NCBI GenBank assembly: GCA_019454045.1
Contig: SKCR01038152.1
Coordinates: forward strand, 248,001-312,000
Direction: 5' to 3'
Source: Zanthoxylum bungeanum
Lineage: Eukaryota > Streptophyta > Magnoliopsida > Sapindales > Rutaceae
DNA: 64,000 bases
Made by a program: the position numbers and the translations under genes. This document shows, piece by piece, positions 47,920-58,403 of this stretch. A model generated the notes under the pieces. It worked only from the letters and a program-made list of their open reading frames with translations. It was not told the DNA's origin and searched no databases. Numbering within the stretch: the stretch's first letter is position 1; each line of letters opens with the position of its first letter.

Positions 47920-48496
47920 AAAGAAGCCCTCAACCACCAAGCTTCTTACATGGATGACAGTGAAGAACCATAGGCCGAGGAAGAAGGCAGTGCTGCAGAT
48001 GATGGAGATGTTCCTCCTAGTCTATTTGATCCAGTTTTTTTTAAAGACATTGATTTTGTTACTTGTTCGAACTCTTTTCCTCAATTATAATAAAGACGTT
48101 CATTTCGCTGAAACTCTTCTGCAATATGAGTATATTTGAGAAAAGTATTCAACCTTGGTACTATGGAATCCAGTGATGAACACGGGGAACCTTCGAAATA
48201 AGCAAAACAGAAAAGATAAGATAGACATTCAGAAATTGGGAAATGGAGCAGTGAAACATAGACAGATTGAAGTAGTAGTTTTCCTGAGGAAAATAGGACT
48301 AAGCAGTCATCAAGAGAATTGACGGAAGACCTAACCCGACGGGATAAGAACATTCATACATGCATACACGTAACATATTTTGCATCCTTTCGTGCTTGTT
48401 CTATTTTGTATTCACAGGTTTTGAAGAAGAAAAAGAAAAATGGCAAAGACAAGCCAAACAGAAGCAGTAACAGTACGATGTCAGCAGTCTTCAGGA
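47920..48496 (+). other. G post-gag region without pol
   Basis: No protease, RT or integrase motif is seen in any frame. A TATTCACAGGT sequence at about 48410-48420 looks like a splice acceptor; Ogre elements are known to have an intron here, but I cannot identify a donor. Confidence 0.5.
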
Positions 48497-48811
48497 ATGA
48501 ATCACGTGGGTGAGGCCCATATCAGCAGTATCAGTCTGGGGGCGAGGCCCATATCGGTAGCAGTTAGGGCCGAGGCCCACTTCAGTATCAGCATTGCCGG
48601 GTATGGCATTCTGGGGCCATGCCCACATTACATCGGATCAGTTTCTGCCGGATATGGCATTCTGGGGGCGAGGCCTATATTACATCAGATCAGCACTGTC
48701 GGGTACGACACTCTGGGGGCGAGGCCCATAGTACATCAGATCAGCATTGCTGGTTATGGCATTCTGGGGGCGAGGCCCGCATCACATCAGATCAGTACAG
48801 CTCGAGAATGA
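48497..48811 (+). repeat. 51-bp tandem repeat, about 5 units
   Basis: Repeats of CATTCTGGGGGCGAGGCCC plus CATCAGATCAG, with anchor points near 48603, 48654, 48704 and 48755. The period of 51 bp is a multiple of three, and an open frame (48440-48811) reads through it as a 17-residue repeat (GYGILGARP...HQIS). Confidence 0.85.
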
Positions 48812-49060
48812 GCACGCCGAGAATGGCACTCCGAGAATGGAGATATAGTCCGGGAATGGACAGTTTAAGAATGAACAAGCCGGGAATGGCACTCCAAGAA
48901 TGGAAACACAGTTCAGGAATAAACAAGCCGGGAATGGCACTCCAAGAATGGAAACACAGTTCGAGAATGAACAAGCCGGGAATGGAAATCCAAGATTGTA
49001 GCAGAGTTCAAGAATGAACAAGCTGGGAATAGCACTCCAAGAAAGGAAGCACGGTTCGAG
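48812..49060 (+). repeat. 48-bp tandem repeat, about 4 units
   Basis: AACAAGCCGGGAATGG recurs at 48874, 48922, 48969 and, changed, at 49017. Again a multiple of three, with open reading in more than one frame. Confidence 0.85.
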
Positions 49061-49345
49061 AATGGACCACCTTACAGCACGGTTTGGGAATGGACCACCT
49101 TACAGTAACAGTTCGGGAATGGACAACTCATAGTATTGGTTCGGGAATGGACCACCTCACAGTAACGGTTCGGGAATGGACCAACTCACAGTAAAGGTTC
49201 GGGAATAGACCAACTCACAGTAAAGGTTCGGGAATAGACCAACTCACAGTAACGGTTCGGGAATGGACTACCTTACAGTAACAAGCCGGGAATGGATACC
49301 TTACGGTAACGGTTCGGGAATGGACCACATCACAACACAGTTCGG
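49061..49345 (+). repeat. About 28-bp tandem repeat, roughly 9 units
   Basis: Units of the form GGTTCGGGAATGGACCA plus ACTCACAGTAA with small variations. The word GGGAATGG links it to the preceding array, so both may have grown from one seed. Confidence 0.8.
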
Positions 49346-49490
49346 GAATGAACCAGGGGTCGCAGCACCTCACCACCCAAATCAACTCAACACGTGGAAA
49401 GTCACGTGGCAGTTGGCGAGCCAGGTAAGTGAAAATGCATTGCATAACTTTGATAGGATTGTCACTGTTACACATTACACAAGTCCCATC

Positions 49491-49504
49491 AAAGTGGGGG
49501 CGAC
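49491..49504 (+). promoter_or_regulatory. G polypurine tract
   Basis: AAAGTGGGGGCGAC abuts the 3' LTR start TGTAGG. It is the plausible plus-strand primer. Confidence 0.75.
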
Positions 49505-50257
49505 TGTAGGCACTGTATTTTTGCATATTAGTCCCTATGATGAGTCTCATTTGGAGGCACTACCTTTTAAGTCACGGAAGTCACGAGAAACGGACGTCGG
49601 AAGGGAAATTCAGAATAAACAAGGTTCGCTATTTTCGTTCGTGATGCGTTCCTAATTCGTTCGAACCTAAACAGATTGCGATGGTTCGTGCAGCGTTCAT
49701 GAGGCGTTCAAATGGTGTCGGTAATTCTGGTTTTGCTGTAGCCTCACATTAAGCCCAATTCGCCCAAACTTGGCCCACACGCCCAAGCCCACTTAAAACA
49801 CATTATTTAACACATGGTGAAATCAAAACAATCTAAAAATCACATACCAATTATTAAATAAAACAAATAAAATCTAAATAATCAACTACCCAAATTAAAA
49901 AAATACTTTCACAAATTAAAGAAATTGCCATGCCTAACTAAAATCAATCAACAAATTAAATGCCTAACCAAGCCAATCAAATTTCAACCTTCCTAATTCA
50001 ACCAAACTCAAATCCTTGCTCTTAATGCCAAAAATCCCCTTCCTTGTGAGACAAGGTGAAAGCCCTAGCCATCTCTATATAAACAAAACACCTCTCCAAG
50101 CATCCTGACTAGGCCGCCCATTACAGAAAAAAAAAAAAAAAAAAAAAAAAAGAATTCCAACCCTTTTCCCCTAGCTCATTCCACATAAGAACACCCAAGT
50201 TATAGACACCAACTCTCCCTCACTCTCATAAAAAAGATCACAACCCAAAGAAACCCA
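49505..50257 (+). repeat. G 3' LTR, left part
   Basis: Matches 42295 onward. It includes the TATA box (50076-50083) and a 25-base A run at 50127-50151 that is much shorter in the 5' LTR. H interrupts it; the last five bases ACCCA are H's target site. Confidence 0.92.
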
Positions 50258-52213
50258 TTTAGACAGTAATGACCATAGCGTCACTATTTTGTAAATGATA
50301 TTGATTATTGTTTATTGTACAAAATTAACTATGTAGTAATGAAATTGCCTTTTACCGTTTTGTAATTTATTTACTTTGATATATAAATGGTAAAAGTCCC
50401 TATGATTAGTTCCGGATTGTGATGATATGAGACAGTATCAATCCATAAAGGTAATCATTAAATATCCCTAGTCGTAGTATTATCGAGATTGGACATCGAT
50501 AATGCGGAATAGACTAGTACTGCACTTGTGCATGTTGTGAGGGCACAACGGCATAGTTCTCATATATTTAAGTATTGGATACTTATGCAAGTGCGGTAGG
50601 AGGTTGGTTTTACCGATGGTACGGAAAACAGCTTCGCTCTGGATAGACCCCGCGGAGTCCCATTGGTAGTATGTCTGCGTGTCTATGGGAGTCCGCTTCA
50701 GGGTAGGTGCATATGATCTTAACCTGAGATTTGCATCGCTAGTACTTACGACAATCGGTAAAATTTAGGTTTGGTGGTCCAGGGCTTTAACGGGTTCTGT
50801 GTATACCTCTTCTGGGTTTATCGAGAATCGTAGTGTACTGGGTGTGATGTCAAGATGGAAGTATCACTTCAGACATATGGAGATGATGATCGCGAGGGAT
50901 ACAGAACTAGTACTCTATAATGGTTGCAACCATCGGGATAATATGACTAGGTCAGGATTATCCGATTCAAAGAGACTGGTTGCTTGATGTCCGATATGTG
51001 TATCGTACGGGGCAGACACATCTCCAGCCCCAGGCCTTACATGTGATCATCCGATACTGGTTCGATATACACTATACTACGGTATACTACGCCTGTTATA
51101 GATCTATATTCCAGTAAGAATATTTCTAGAGAATTGGGTAGGCATGGCGTTTTGCTAGAAGCTAACCTTGTCTTGTAAATCGGTAAAAACGTAGTACTTG
51201 GTACGTACGTGTTCGAATAGTTCGACAACCGGATTTACTGCCAACATATCTAGAGGTCTCTTGGGTCGCTTCCCGAAGATTCACCAATGACGTATGATTC
51301 AAACTCGATTAATCTTGGATTAATTACGGAGAGACTTTATCTTGGATAAAGTACTATATAAAGAGAGAGAACGATTAATTTAGAATTAATCGTAAAATTA
51401 TTATATTCGATATAATAATCGGAATTCGATTTCGACGCGAAATTAAAATTAGATTTTAATTCGGGCAAACGAGTTAATTTAGAATTAATTCGTTAGCGAC
51501 GTAAATAATAATTTCGCTAGGCGCAATTATTTATTTAAATTCGATTTAATTAACGTCGCGACGTAAGTTCGGTATTTCGGAAATATCGAACCCGAACGCG
51601 TGAGTGCACGTGGGCCCACTTTCATTTGGAAACGTGTGGGGCCCACATGACACATGTCATTATTTGCATTATTTAATTGTGAAGTATTGCATGAAGATAG
51701 TGTACAAAGCACTCAAAGGTATTGCATGGAAATTGAGTGTTAGACACTCTAAGCCTTGCATGGTTTGTGTCATAAGTATATTATTATTTAATAATTATTA
51801 TGACATAAATATAAATTGATTTTTGAACAAAAAAATCAGATCTCTCTCCTCTCTCAATTACCGAAACAGTGGGCATTGTTTTGGCTCTCCAATTCTTCAT
51901 TTGTTTTTTGTGGCAAGACAAGAAGAAAGTGTACTTGTTTGGAACTCTATACACAACTTTGGCTAGCAACATCAAGGGATCATACAAGGTGTTATGGGAA
52001 ACTCATCTTAGAGCTTGGAAGGATCAAATAAGCTTGGAGCTTCTCTTTTCTGCTTGGCCGAATCCTTCACTGCACAAAGGAGCAAGTTTTGTTTCATCAA
52101 ACGCATCCACATTCCGTTTTTGTGAGTATTGATTCCGCCATACTTCAATAGTTCATTCTTATATATATTTTGCTTGTGCTTTTGATCTTGGGACATGGAT
52201 TAGATTTCCAACA
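50258..52213 (+). repeat. H 5' LTR
   Basis: 1956 bp, ending TTCCAACA. The inverted-repeat row at 51299-51500 includes ACTTTATC-TTG-GATAAAGT (51334-51352), a 10-bp stem with TAG (51371-51393) and a 10-bp stem with TCG (51397-51419). A TATAAAT at 51810-51816 precedes a TCTCTC tract (51841-51857). It lacks the 24-bp U3 array of A. Confidence 0.95.
51810..51816 (+). promoter_or_regulatory. TATA-like element of H 5' LTR
   Basis: TATAAAT, about 30 bp upstream of a pyrimidine-rich tract. Placement within the LTR agrees with the TATA-like element of A. Confidence 0.4.
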
Positions 52214-52214
52214 A

Positions 52215-52228
52215 TGGTATCATTGAGC
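52215..52228 (+). promoter_or_regulatory. H primer-binding site (altered)
   Basis: TGGTATCATTGAGC is the tRNA-Met-type site with a small insertion/substitution after TGGTATCA. The leading 8 bases that would seed priming are intact. Confidence 0.8.
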
Positions 52229-53770
52229 TTAAAAAAGCATGCAAATATATTAGGATGTTATTTGGGGAAAATTGTTTGAAGCATGATTTGATGAGTTTGC
52301 TTGATTAAATATGCTTAGATGTATGTTAAATAGATTATACATCATCAATTTCATGGAAAATAAATTGGATTAATTTTTCCAACCCAATGAGGCTTGGCCG
52401 AATACATGCAAGCATGTGGACTAGATGATTTTTTAATTTTAAGACATTGGATGACTTGAAATAATATGGAGATGATGATTTGTAACTCGATTGGATTGAA
52501 AACGAAATCGGAACCATTTTAATCACCTTGGCCGAATGCTTGATGAAGATTAGGGACTTGATTTTTTGATTAAATAATGTTGGACATGTATTTAAGATAA
52601 AAATATGATTAATAGATTAATTTGATATTTTGGGAATATTGATTTAAAGGATTAATCATGAAAATACACTTTAATTAATTAAGTTATAAAATTTGGAATT
52701 TTAAAATTTGGTTAATTGGGCTTAAATTGGAATTGGGCCTAAAACTATTATATTTGGTCATAAATGGGCTTGGTTGGGCCAAGTAGATTTGGACCATTTG
52801 GATTGGATCCAAAATGGGCCTAAATCACACCATTTAAGTCCAAATGTAATAAATGGGCTTTTATGTTTAATTGGGCCTTATGGGCTTGATATTGATTTTA
52901 TGGCAAATGAGGGTGATTCCTTATTGGGCTTGGAAATTGGGTTTGACCCACATTGACCAAGGCCCAAGCCTAATGAAATCAATAGAAAGCCCATCGGACT
53001 TTAATTAAACGGACATTAGATGTTAGTTGGGCTTTGAGACCCAATAGTACTAGATTTGGAATCTAAGTTATAAAAGCACAATAAAAGTGTAAATATTTAA
53101 TTTAGAATTAAATAATAGGATTAGTATTGAATACGACTTAAATTGGATTTAACGAGTAGTTCGATATAATTCGTGAATTCATACCATAAGTATTTATTCT
53201 CAAAACGAGTTGGACTCGCGCAAATGCAAACAATTGTTTGAACATTGTATTGTCACCTAATTAAAGACTAATTAATTGGATTTGATTGGTTGTATAACAT
53301 GCCTTGAATGAATGAATGAATGGATGTGTTGTATGAATAGTGTATATCGGATGGATATTAGAAGGGAAGGGTAATTTTAGAAATTATTGTAAATTGGAAT
53401 TTATAAATTGGACCTGCGTGTCCAGCCTTATCTCTTTATCTCTTTGTATTCTCTTCTCACCTAATTCCCCTCAATGTAAATGAGGTTTCTCTTATTGTAT
53501 TATGTAATTGGGTAGAAGTAGAATAGTGCTAGCGGGGAGAGGAAAGGGAGAGTGAGTGATTGTTCTAGGAACAAGTTGTTTATATATCCATCCGCATATC
53601 ACTATTACTTTACTTTACGCGCTTTATGATGTTTTAGAAGCATGCTTAAGGGTGTATGATGATGAGACCTAACAAAGATAAATTAATTGGTTGCCAATTA
53701 CGCGAAAAATCCCTCAAACAATATTAAGCGATTTTCCTTCCGTTGAATGATTCTTTCTCAAGATCCGAAA

Positions 53771-53810
53771 TTGGCATTGGTTTGTTGGCCAAAGTCAAGA
53801 CCTTTGTCAA
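53771..53810 (+). other. Leader hairpin 1 (H)
   Basis: Lower stem TTGGCA/TGTCAA (one G-T pair), a TT/TT internal loop, upper stem GGTTT/AAGACC, and a loop containing TTGGCCAA. Other copies keep the pairing with other bases: GGGTT/AAGCCC in A and E, GGCTT/AAGGCC in B. Confidence 0.7.
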
Positions 53811-53861
53811 TTGAGGATGTGTTTGAATCATGAGAGTTTTGTTCCACATCGGTGTCCTGTC

Positions 53862-53901
53862 CAAGTTGTGATTTGTTGGCCAAAGTCAAGATCACTTCTT
53901 G
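53862..53901 (+). other. Leader hairpin 2 (H)
   Basis: CAAG/CTTG lower stem, a TT/TT internal loop as in hairpin 1, upper stem GTGAT/ATCAC, and the same TTGGCCAA loop. A, B and E have GTGGT/ACCAC: a compensated pair change. Confidence 0.75.
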
Positions 53902-53952
53902 TCCATCGACATTGATTACGAAACTTTCCTGTCAATGGGTCCCGCTTAACTG

Positions 53953-53996
53953 GAATCATTAGGTTTGTTGTGCCAAAGCCAAGGCTTAGTTGATTC
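53953..53996 (+). other. Leader hairpin 3 (H)
   Basis: GAATCA/TGATTC lower stem, one bulged T, then an upper stem closing on a variant loop TTGTGCCAAAG. The upper arms are CTAGG/CCTAG in E, CTAAG/CTTAG in B and TTAAG/CTTAA in C, so two pairs covary. Element A lacks this hairpin. Confidence 0.7.
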
Positions 53997-54126
53997 AGAG
54001 GAAATGGTTAGGAAAATGTATTGGATACATTGACGTATGTATTAGATATATATGTTTCGGACTTGGATGTCCACCTACCGGATCTAGGAATTGGATGGGA
54101 TCCAATTGATCTTCGAGATCTACCTA

Positions 54127-54178
54127 GTTAAATATCATACAACTTGTTGGCCAAAGTCAAGGTTGTGTGTTATTTAAC
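54127..54178 (+). other. Leader hairpin 4 (H)
   Basis: Outer stem GTTAAAT/ATTTAAC and inner stem ACAAC/GTTGT around the TTGGCCAA loop. A, B, C and E have ACAAT/ATTGT. In A the whole arm of about 17 bp pairs except one position and one G-U. Confidence 0.75.
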
Positions 54179-54423
54179 GGGATCCTAGCCCACTAGGAAA
54201 TTGGATTTCCCGAGTACTCAACAGAGGGTTAGAGACTTGTAGAAAATAGTGGGAGGCTAGTATTGAGTTTGCAATTTCATTCAGATACTTAGCTTTACGC
54301 GCTTACAAAATTTATTTCGTCAATTTTTAACATTAGTTGGACTAATAAAATGTTATTTTTCTTGTAACAGTTTGACTGTACCCATTTTATCGTTAACTAG
54401 ATAGTTGGACTATCGTAGTTAAG

Positions 54424-55403
54424 ATGGCAAGCAAGGTAAATGTCCGAGACATCATCATGGGTGACAATGTCTTTAGGGGACAAACTTCGCTGATTGGGAA
54501 ATGAACCTAAGGATAGTCCTTGGGGCGGAGAGGATACTGTATACGATACAAAGACCTCTCGGGCCTAAGCCCACTGAGCCACTTGAGCTGGAGTTATGGA
54601 AAACTCACAGTGATGATTGTGACACGGCTCAGTCGATCATGCTTGCTTCAATGACTCAACACTTTCGTCGCCAAAATAGGGACTTGGATCCTTATAATAT
54701 GATGGCAAGATTGCAAGATCTTCACCGCACTAATAAGCGGATGGCGAGGTACGAGTTAGTGAAGAAAATCTTTCGCTCCCGTATGACTGATGGTAGTTCT
54801 GTTGAGGTCCATGGGACTCAAATGATAGCCGATATTGATGAACTGGCTAATATGGGTATAGTCTTGGAGTCTGAGCTGGCTATAGATGTACTTCTACAGT
54901 CACTACCCGATACTTGGAAACAGATTGTCATCAACTACAAACTGATGAATTCGGATGACACTCTTGGAGAGTTATTGTCGATTCTCAAGGAGTCAGAGAA
55001 AGAACTTCTGAAAGGCAACAAGCGCGAGGCGCACTTTGCAACAACATCTCAAACGCCGAAAGCTGGGCTCAAGGCAACTGGGGGTGTTAAGAAGAAAAAG
55101 CATAAGAACAAAGGCAAGGCCAAGTCAACAAAGGCTTCTGGGAAGCCAAGGGACAAGTCTCAAGATGTTTGCCTGAAATGCGGCAAGAGAGGTCACTGGA
55201 AGCGTGACTGCCGCATGAACAAGGGACATAAGGAGGACATACAGGCGGGCAAGGCTCCGGCCTCAGGTATGTTTGTTATTGAGATAAATATGACTACTTC
55301 AGTCTTAATAAAAATTGGATTTTTGATTCTGGCTGTGGTTCTCATATTTGTACTGATGTGCAGGATCTGCATGATAGCAGGAGACTGGCTTCGGGGGAGG
55401 TAG
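54424..55403 (+). pseudogene. gag: H gag with two frame lesions
   Basis: The start is probably ATG 54424 (MASKVNVRDIIMG), conserved with D. A one-base deletion near 54479-54482 shifts the frame, and the open part continues from about 54486 (internal ATG 54501) for 300 codons. In that frame residues 1-180 form the copia Gag core (UBN2-like region, with WKTHSDD and the LQDLHRTNKRM stretch). A basic linker follows, then a CCHC knuckle (Cys224, Cys227, His232, Cys237 in CLKCGKRGHWKRDC). Near 55303-55314, around an A-rich run, a second shift separates gag from the protease frame; D has these parts in one frame, so this is damage and not programmed frameshifting. Confidence 0.88.
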
Positions 55404-57880
55404 ATCTACGAGTTGGAAATGGAACTTCTGTTGCTGTTTTGGCCGTAGGCACTTTTGTTTTGGAACTGCCCTCGGGGCATGTACTTAAACTAAATGACTG
55501 TTATTTTGTTCCTAGTTTAACTAGGAATATTATTTCTGTATCTTTGTTAACCCAGTATGGGTACACTTTTGTATTTAAAAACACCAGGTGTTATTTATAT
55601 ATGAATGATGCAGAAATTTGCAGTGCTGATGCAAATAATGGTCTTTATATTTTGAATATAAATAAATCTCCAAAATGTAAAATAACAAACAAAAGGCTCA
55701 AAATGAGTAATCCAAAAGAAGAAACTTATTTGTGGCATTGTCGTCTGGGACACATCAACAAGACTCGCATATCCACACTTTCGAAGAGTGGGTACTTGGA
55801 CGGATTTGATCCAAATTCATATGACGTCTGCGAATCTTGTTTATTAGGCAAAATGCCTAAATCACCTTTTAGTGGTAAAGGTGAACGCGCCACTGAACTG
55901 TTAGCCCTCGTTCATAGTGACGTTTGTGGGCCCATGTCTAGCCAGGCTAGAGGTGGATATCGATACTTCGTAACCTTTACGGATGATGCATCACGTTATG
56001 GTTATGTGTATCTAATGATGCACAAGTCGGAAACTTTTGAGAAATTCAAAGAGTTTCGACACGAAGTTGAAAAACAAACAGGCAAGAGTATTAAAACATT
56101 ACGGTCGGACCGTGGTGGCGAATACTTAAGTAATGAGTTTCAAGATTACTTGAAAGAATATGGTATTCTTTCACAATGGACTCCTCCTGGAACACCACAA
56201 TTAAATGGTGTGTCTGAACGGAGAAAACGTACCTTGCTTGACATGGTAAGGTCGATGATGAGTCGCACTGAGCTGCCTATATCCTTCTGGGGACATGCAT
56301 TAGAAAGTGCAATTCTTATTTTGAATAGGGTTCCGTCAAAGTCTGTTGAACAGACTCCGTATGAGATATGGACAGGAAAGAAACCAGGTTTCTCATTCCT
56401 GAAGATTTGGGGTTGCTGGGCATACGTCAAACGTTTGGAAGGTACCAAACTTGAACCCAAATCAGATAAATGCCTATTTGTTGGATATCCTAAGGAAACC
56501 AAAGGATATTACTTCTATAACCCAAAAGAGAACAAAGTATTTGTTGCTCTACATGCGGTTTTCCTTGAGAAGGAATTCCTAAATGCAGTGTTTAGTGGGA
56601 GGAAAGTAGAACTCGATGAAAGTCGTAGTGATACTGTTCCTGGCAATGAATCGAGAACGGAACATGAACAGTCCATCCAGGATGAGACTGAACCACAATC
56701 TTCAATTACACAAGGACTACGTAGGTCGGAGAGAGTCAGGGTAATACCTGAGAGGTATGGATTCCTGATCTCACCTCATGTAGATATTAATCTTATTGAG
56801 GATACTGAACCGGCTACGTATGAGGAAGCGATACAAGGTATCGAATCCACTTTATGGCAAGAGGCCATGAAGGCCGAAATGGATTCCATGTATACCAACC
56901 AAGTTTGGACACTGGTTGATGCACCAGAAGGCGTAAAGCCTATTGGATGCAAATGGGTCTTCAAGAAGAAGACAGACATGGATGGCAACGTACAAACGTA
57001 CAAAGCTAGGCTCGTAGCGAAGGGGTATCGTCAACAACTTGGAGTTGATTATGACGAAACTTTCTCACCCGTTGCCATGATTAAATCCATTCGGATAATG
57101 CTTGCAATAGCTGCATATTACGATTACGAAATATGGCAGATGGACGTTAAAACCGCTTTCCTTAACGGAAACCTGTTGGAGGATGTTTATATGCAACAAC
57201 CTGACGGTTTTATCGCACCAAGACTTGCAAACAAGGTTTGTAAGTTAAATCGGTCCATTTATGGACTGAAGCAAGCATCGAGGTCATGGAACCAACGTTT
57301 TGATGAGGTCATAAAAGAATATGATTTCATTCAAAACGTAGATGATCCTTGTGTATATAAGAAGGTTAGTGGGAGTGCACTGACTTTTATTGTCCTTTAT
57401 GTCGACGATGTATTGCTTATAGGCAATGACATTCCCATGTTAACGTCGGTGAAAGCTTGGCTTTCATTGAAATTCTCCATGAAAGATCTGGGAGAAGCAG
57501 CTTTTATTCTAGGAATAAAGATCTACCGGGATAGATCTAGAAGGCTACTTGGACTCTCCCAGAGTACATATATTGATAAAGTGTTGAAGAGATTCAACAT
57601 GGATCAGTCCAAGAAGGGACTGTTGCCAACATCACATGGCGTCTTTCTATCTAGGGACATGTGTCCTAAAACACAAGATGAGAGAGACAACATGAGTCGG
57701 ACTCCGTTCGCCTCGGCAGTCGGATCGATCATGTATGCCATGATATGTACACGACCTGATGTGTCCTATGCTTTGAGCATGTGCAGTCGATATCAGGCCG
57801 ATCCAGGACAGGATCACTGGATGGCGGTTAAGTTAAGAATATCCTTAGGTATCTTAAAAGAACTAAGGATGTTTTCTTAA
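55314..57880 (+). CDS. pol: H pol: protease, integrase, reverse transcriptase
   Basis: The open frame has 840 codons from ATG 55358, but the reading frame extends upstream to the protease active site Asp-Ser-Gly at 55325-55333. In the 840-residue numbering: integrase zinc finger His127, His132, Cys158, Cys161; integrase catalytic Asp188, Asp251, Glu287 (35 residues between the last two); RT from about residue 505 with catalytic Asp596 and the YVDD box at 681-684; connection/RNase H start at about 780-822. The gene cleaves the polyprotein, copies the RNA and inserts the cDNA. A 5-bp tandem duplication TTAAG (57828-57832 and 57833-57837) throws the frame off and ends it at TAA about 43 bases later. 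Confidence 0.95.
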
Positions 57881-58389
57881 TCTATGGAGATGGAGAACTT
57901 GAGGTATCTGGGTATACCGATGCAAGTTTCCAAACCGACAGAGACGACTTCAAGTCGCAAACCGGGTACATATTTTGCTTGAATAACGGAGCAGTGAGCT
58001 GGAAATCTTCCAAGCAAGATACTGTTGCCGATTCAACAACTGAAGCGGAGTACATTGCAGCAGCTGAAGCAGCAAAAGAGGCAGTTTGGATCCGTAAATT
58101 CCTAATTGGATTAGGAGTAGTTCCGTTAGCAGCTGAGCCCGTTCCATTGTATTGTGACAATAGCGGGGCTATAGCACAGGCTAAGGAACCAAGGTCTCAT
58201 CAACGATCCAAACATGTTCTTCGACGATTCCATCTGATTCGAGAGATCATACATCGTGGCGATGTGAAGATCGAGAAGATCGCATCAGAGGATAATATTG
58301 CAGATCCGCTGACGAAGGCTATTCCTCGGGAAAAGTTTGAGCGACATGTACATAGTTCAGGTATTAGATGCTTGAGTGACTGGCTATAG
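57838..58389 (+). pseudogene. pol: H RNase H domain, separated by the TTAAG duplication
   Basis: In the frame restored after the duplication, RNase H continues with GYTDASFQTD (first catalytic Asp), the [18 protein letters not shown] helix with its catalytic Glu, and YCDNSGAIAQA with the third Asp. It ends at a stop at 58387-58389, after CLSDWL. The independent open frame begins at ATG 57979. All catalytic residues appear present, so only the frame is damaged. Confidence 0.9.
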
Positions 58390-58392
58390 GCC

Positions 58393-58402
58393 AAGTGGGA
58401 GA
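58393..58402 (+). promoter_or_regulatory. H polypurine tract
   Basis: AAGTGGGAGA region immediately after the pol stop and directly before the 3' LTR start TGTTAGA at 58404. Confidence 0.85.
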
Positions 58403-58403
58403 T

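Larger units (their letters stand above)
52229..54423 (+). other. H 5' leader with complete hairpin set
   Basis: A TTGGG...CCCAA hairpin is at 53027-53044. The four main hairpins are at 53771-53810, 53862-53901, 53953-53996 and 54127-54178. Three TGG/TTG-spacer inverted repeats follow (about 54333-54347, 54366-54378 and 54390-54421), the last ending just before the gag ATG. No conserved open frame is present. Confidence 0.8.

Noticed and set aside
48782..49021. Minus-strand repetitive frame (79 codons) over the 48-bp array
   Set aside because: It is a shadow of an array whose period is a multiple of three; open reading in several frames shows it is compositional.
55303..55314. Programmed gag-pol frameshift in H
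   Set aside because: D encodes the gag C-terminus and protease in one frame, as plant copia elements normally do. The shift in H is at an A-rich run and looks like an indel.
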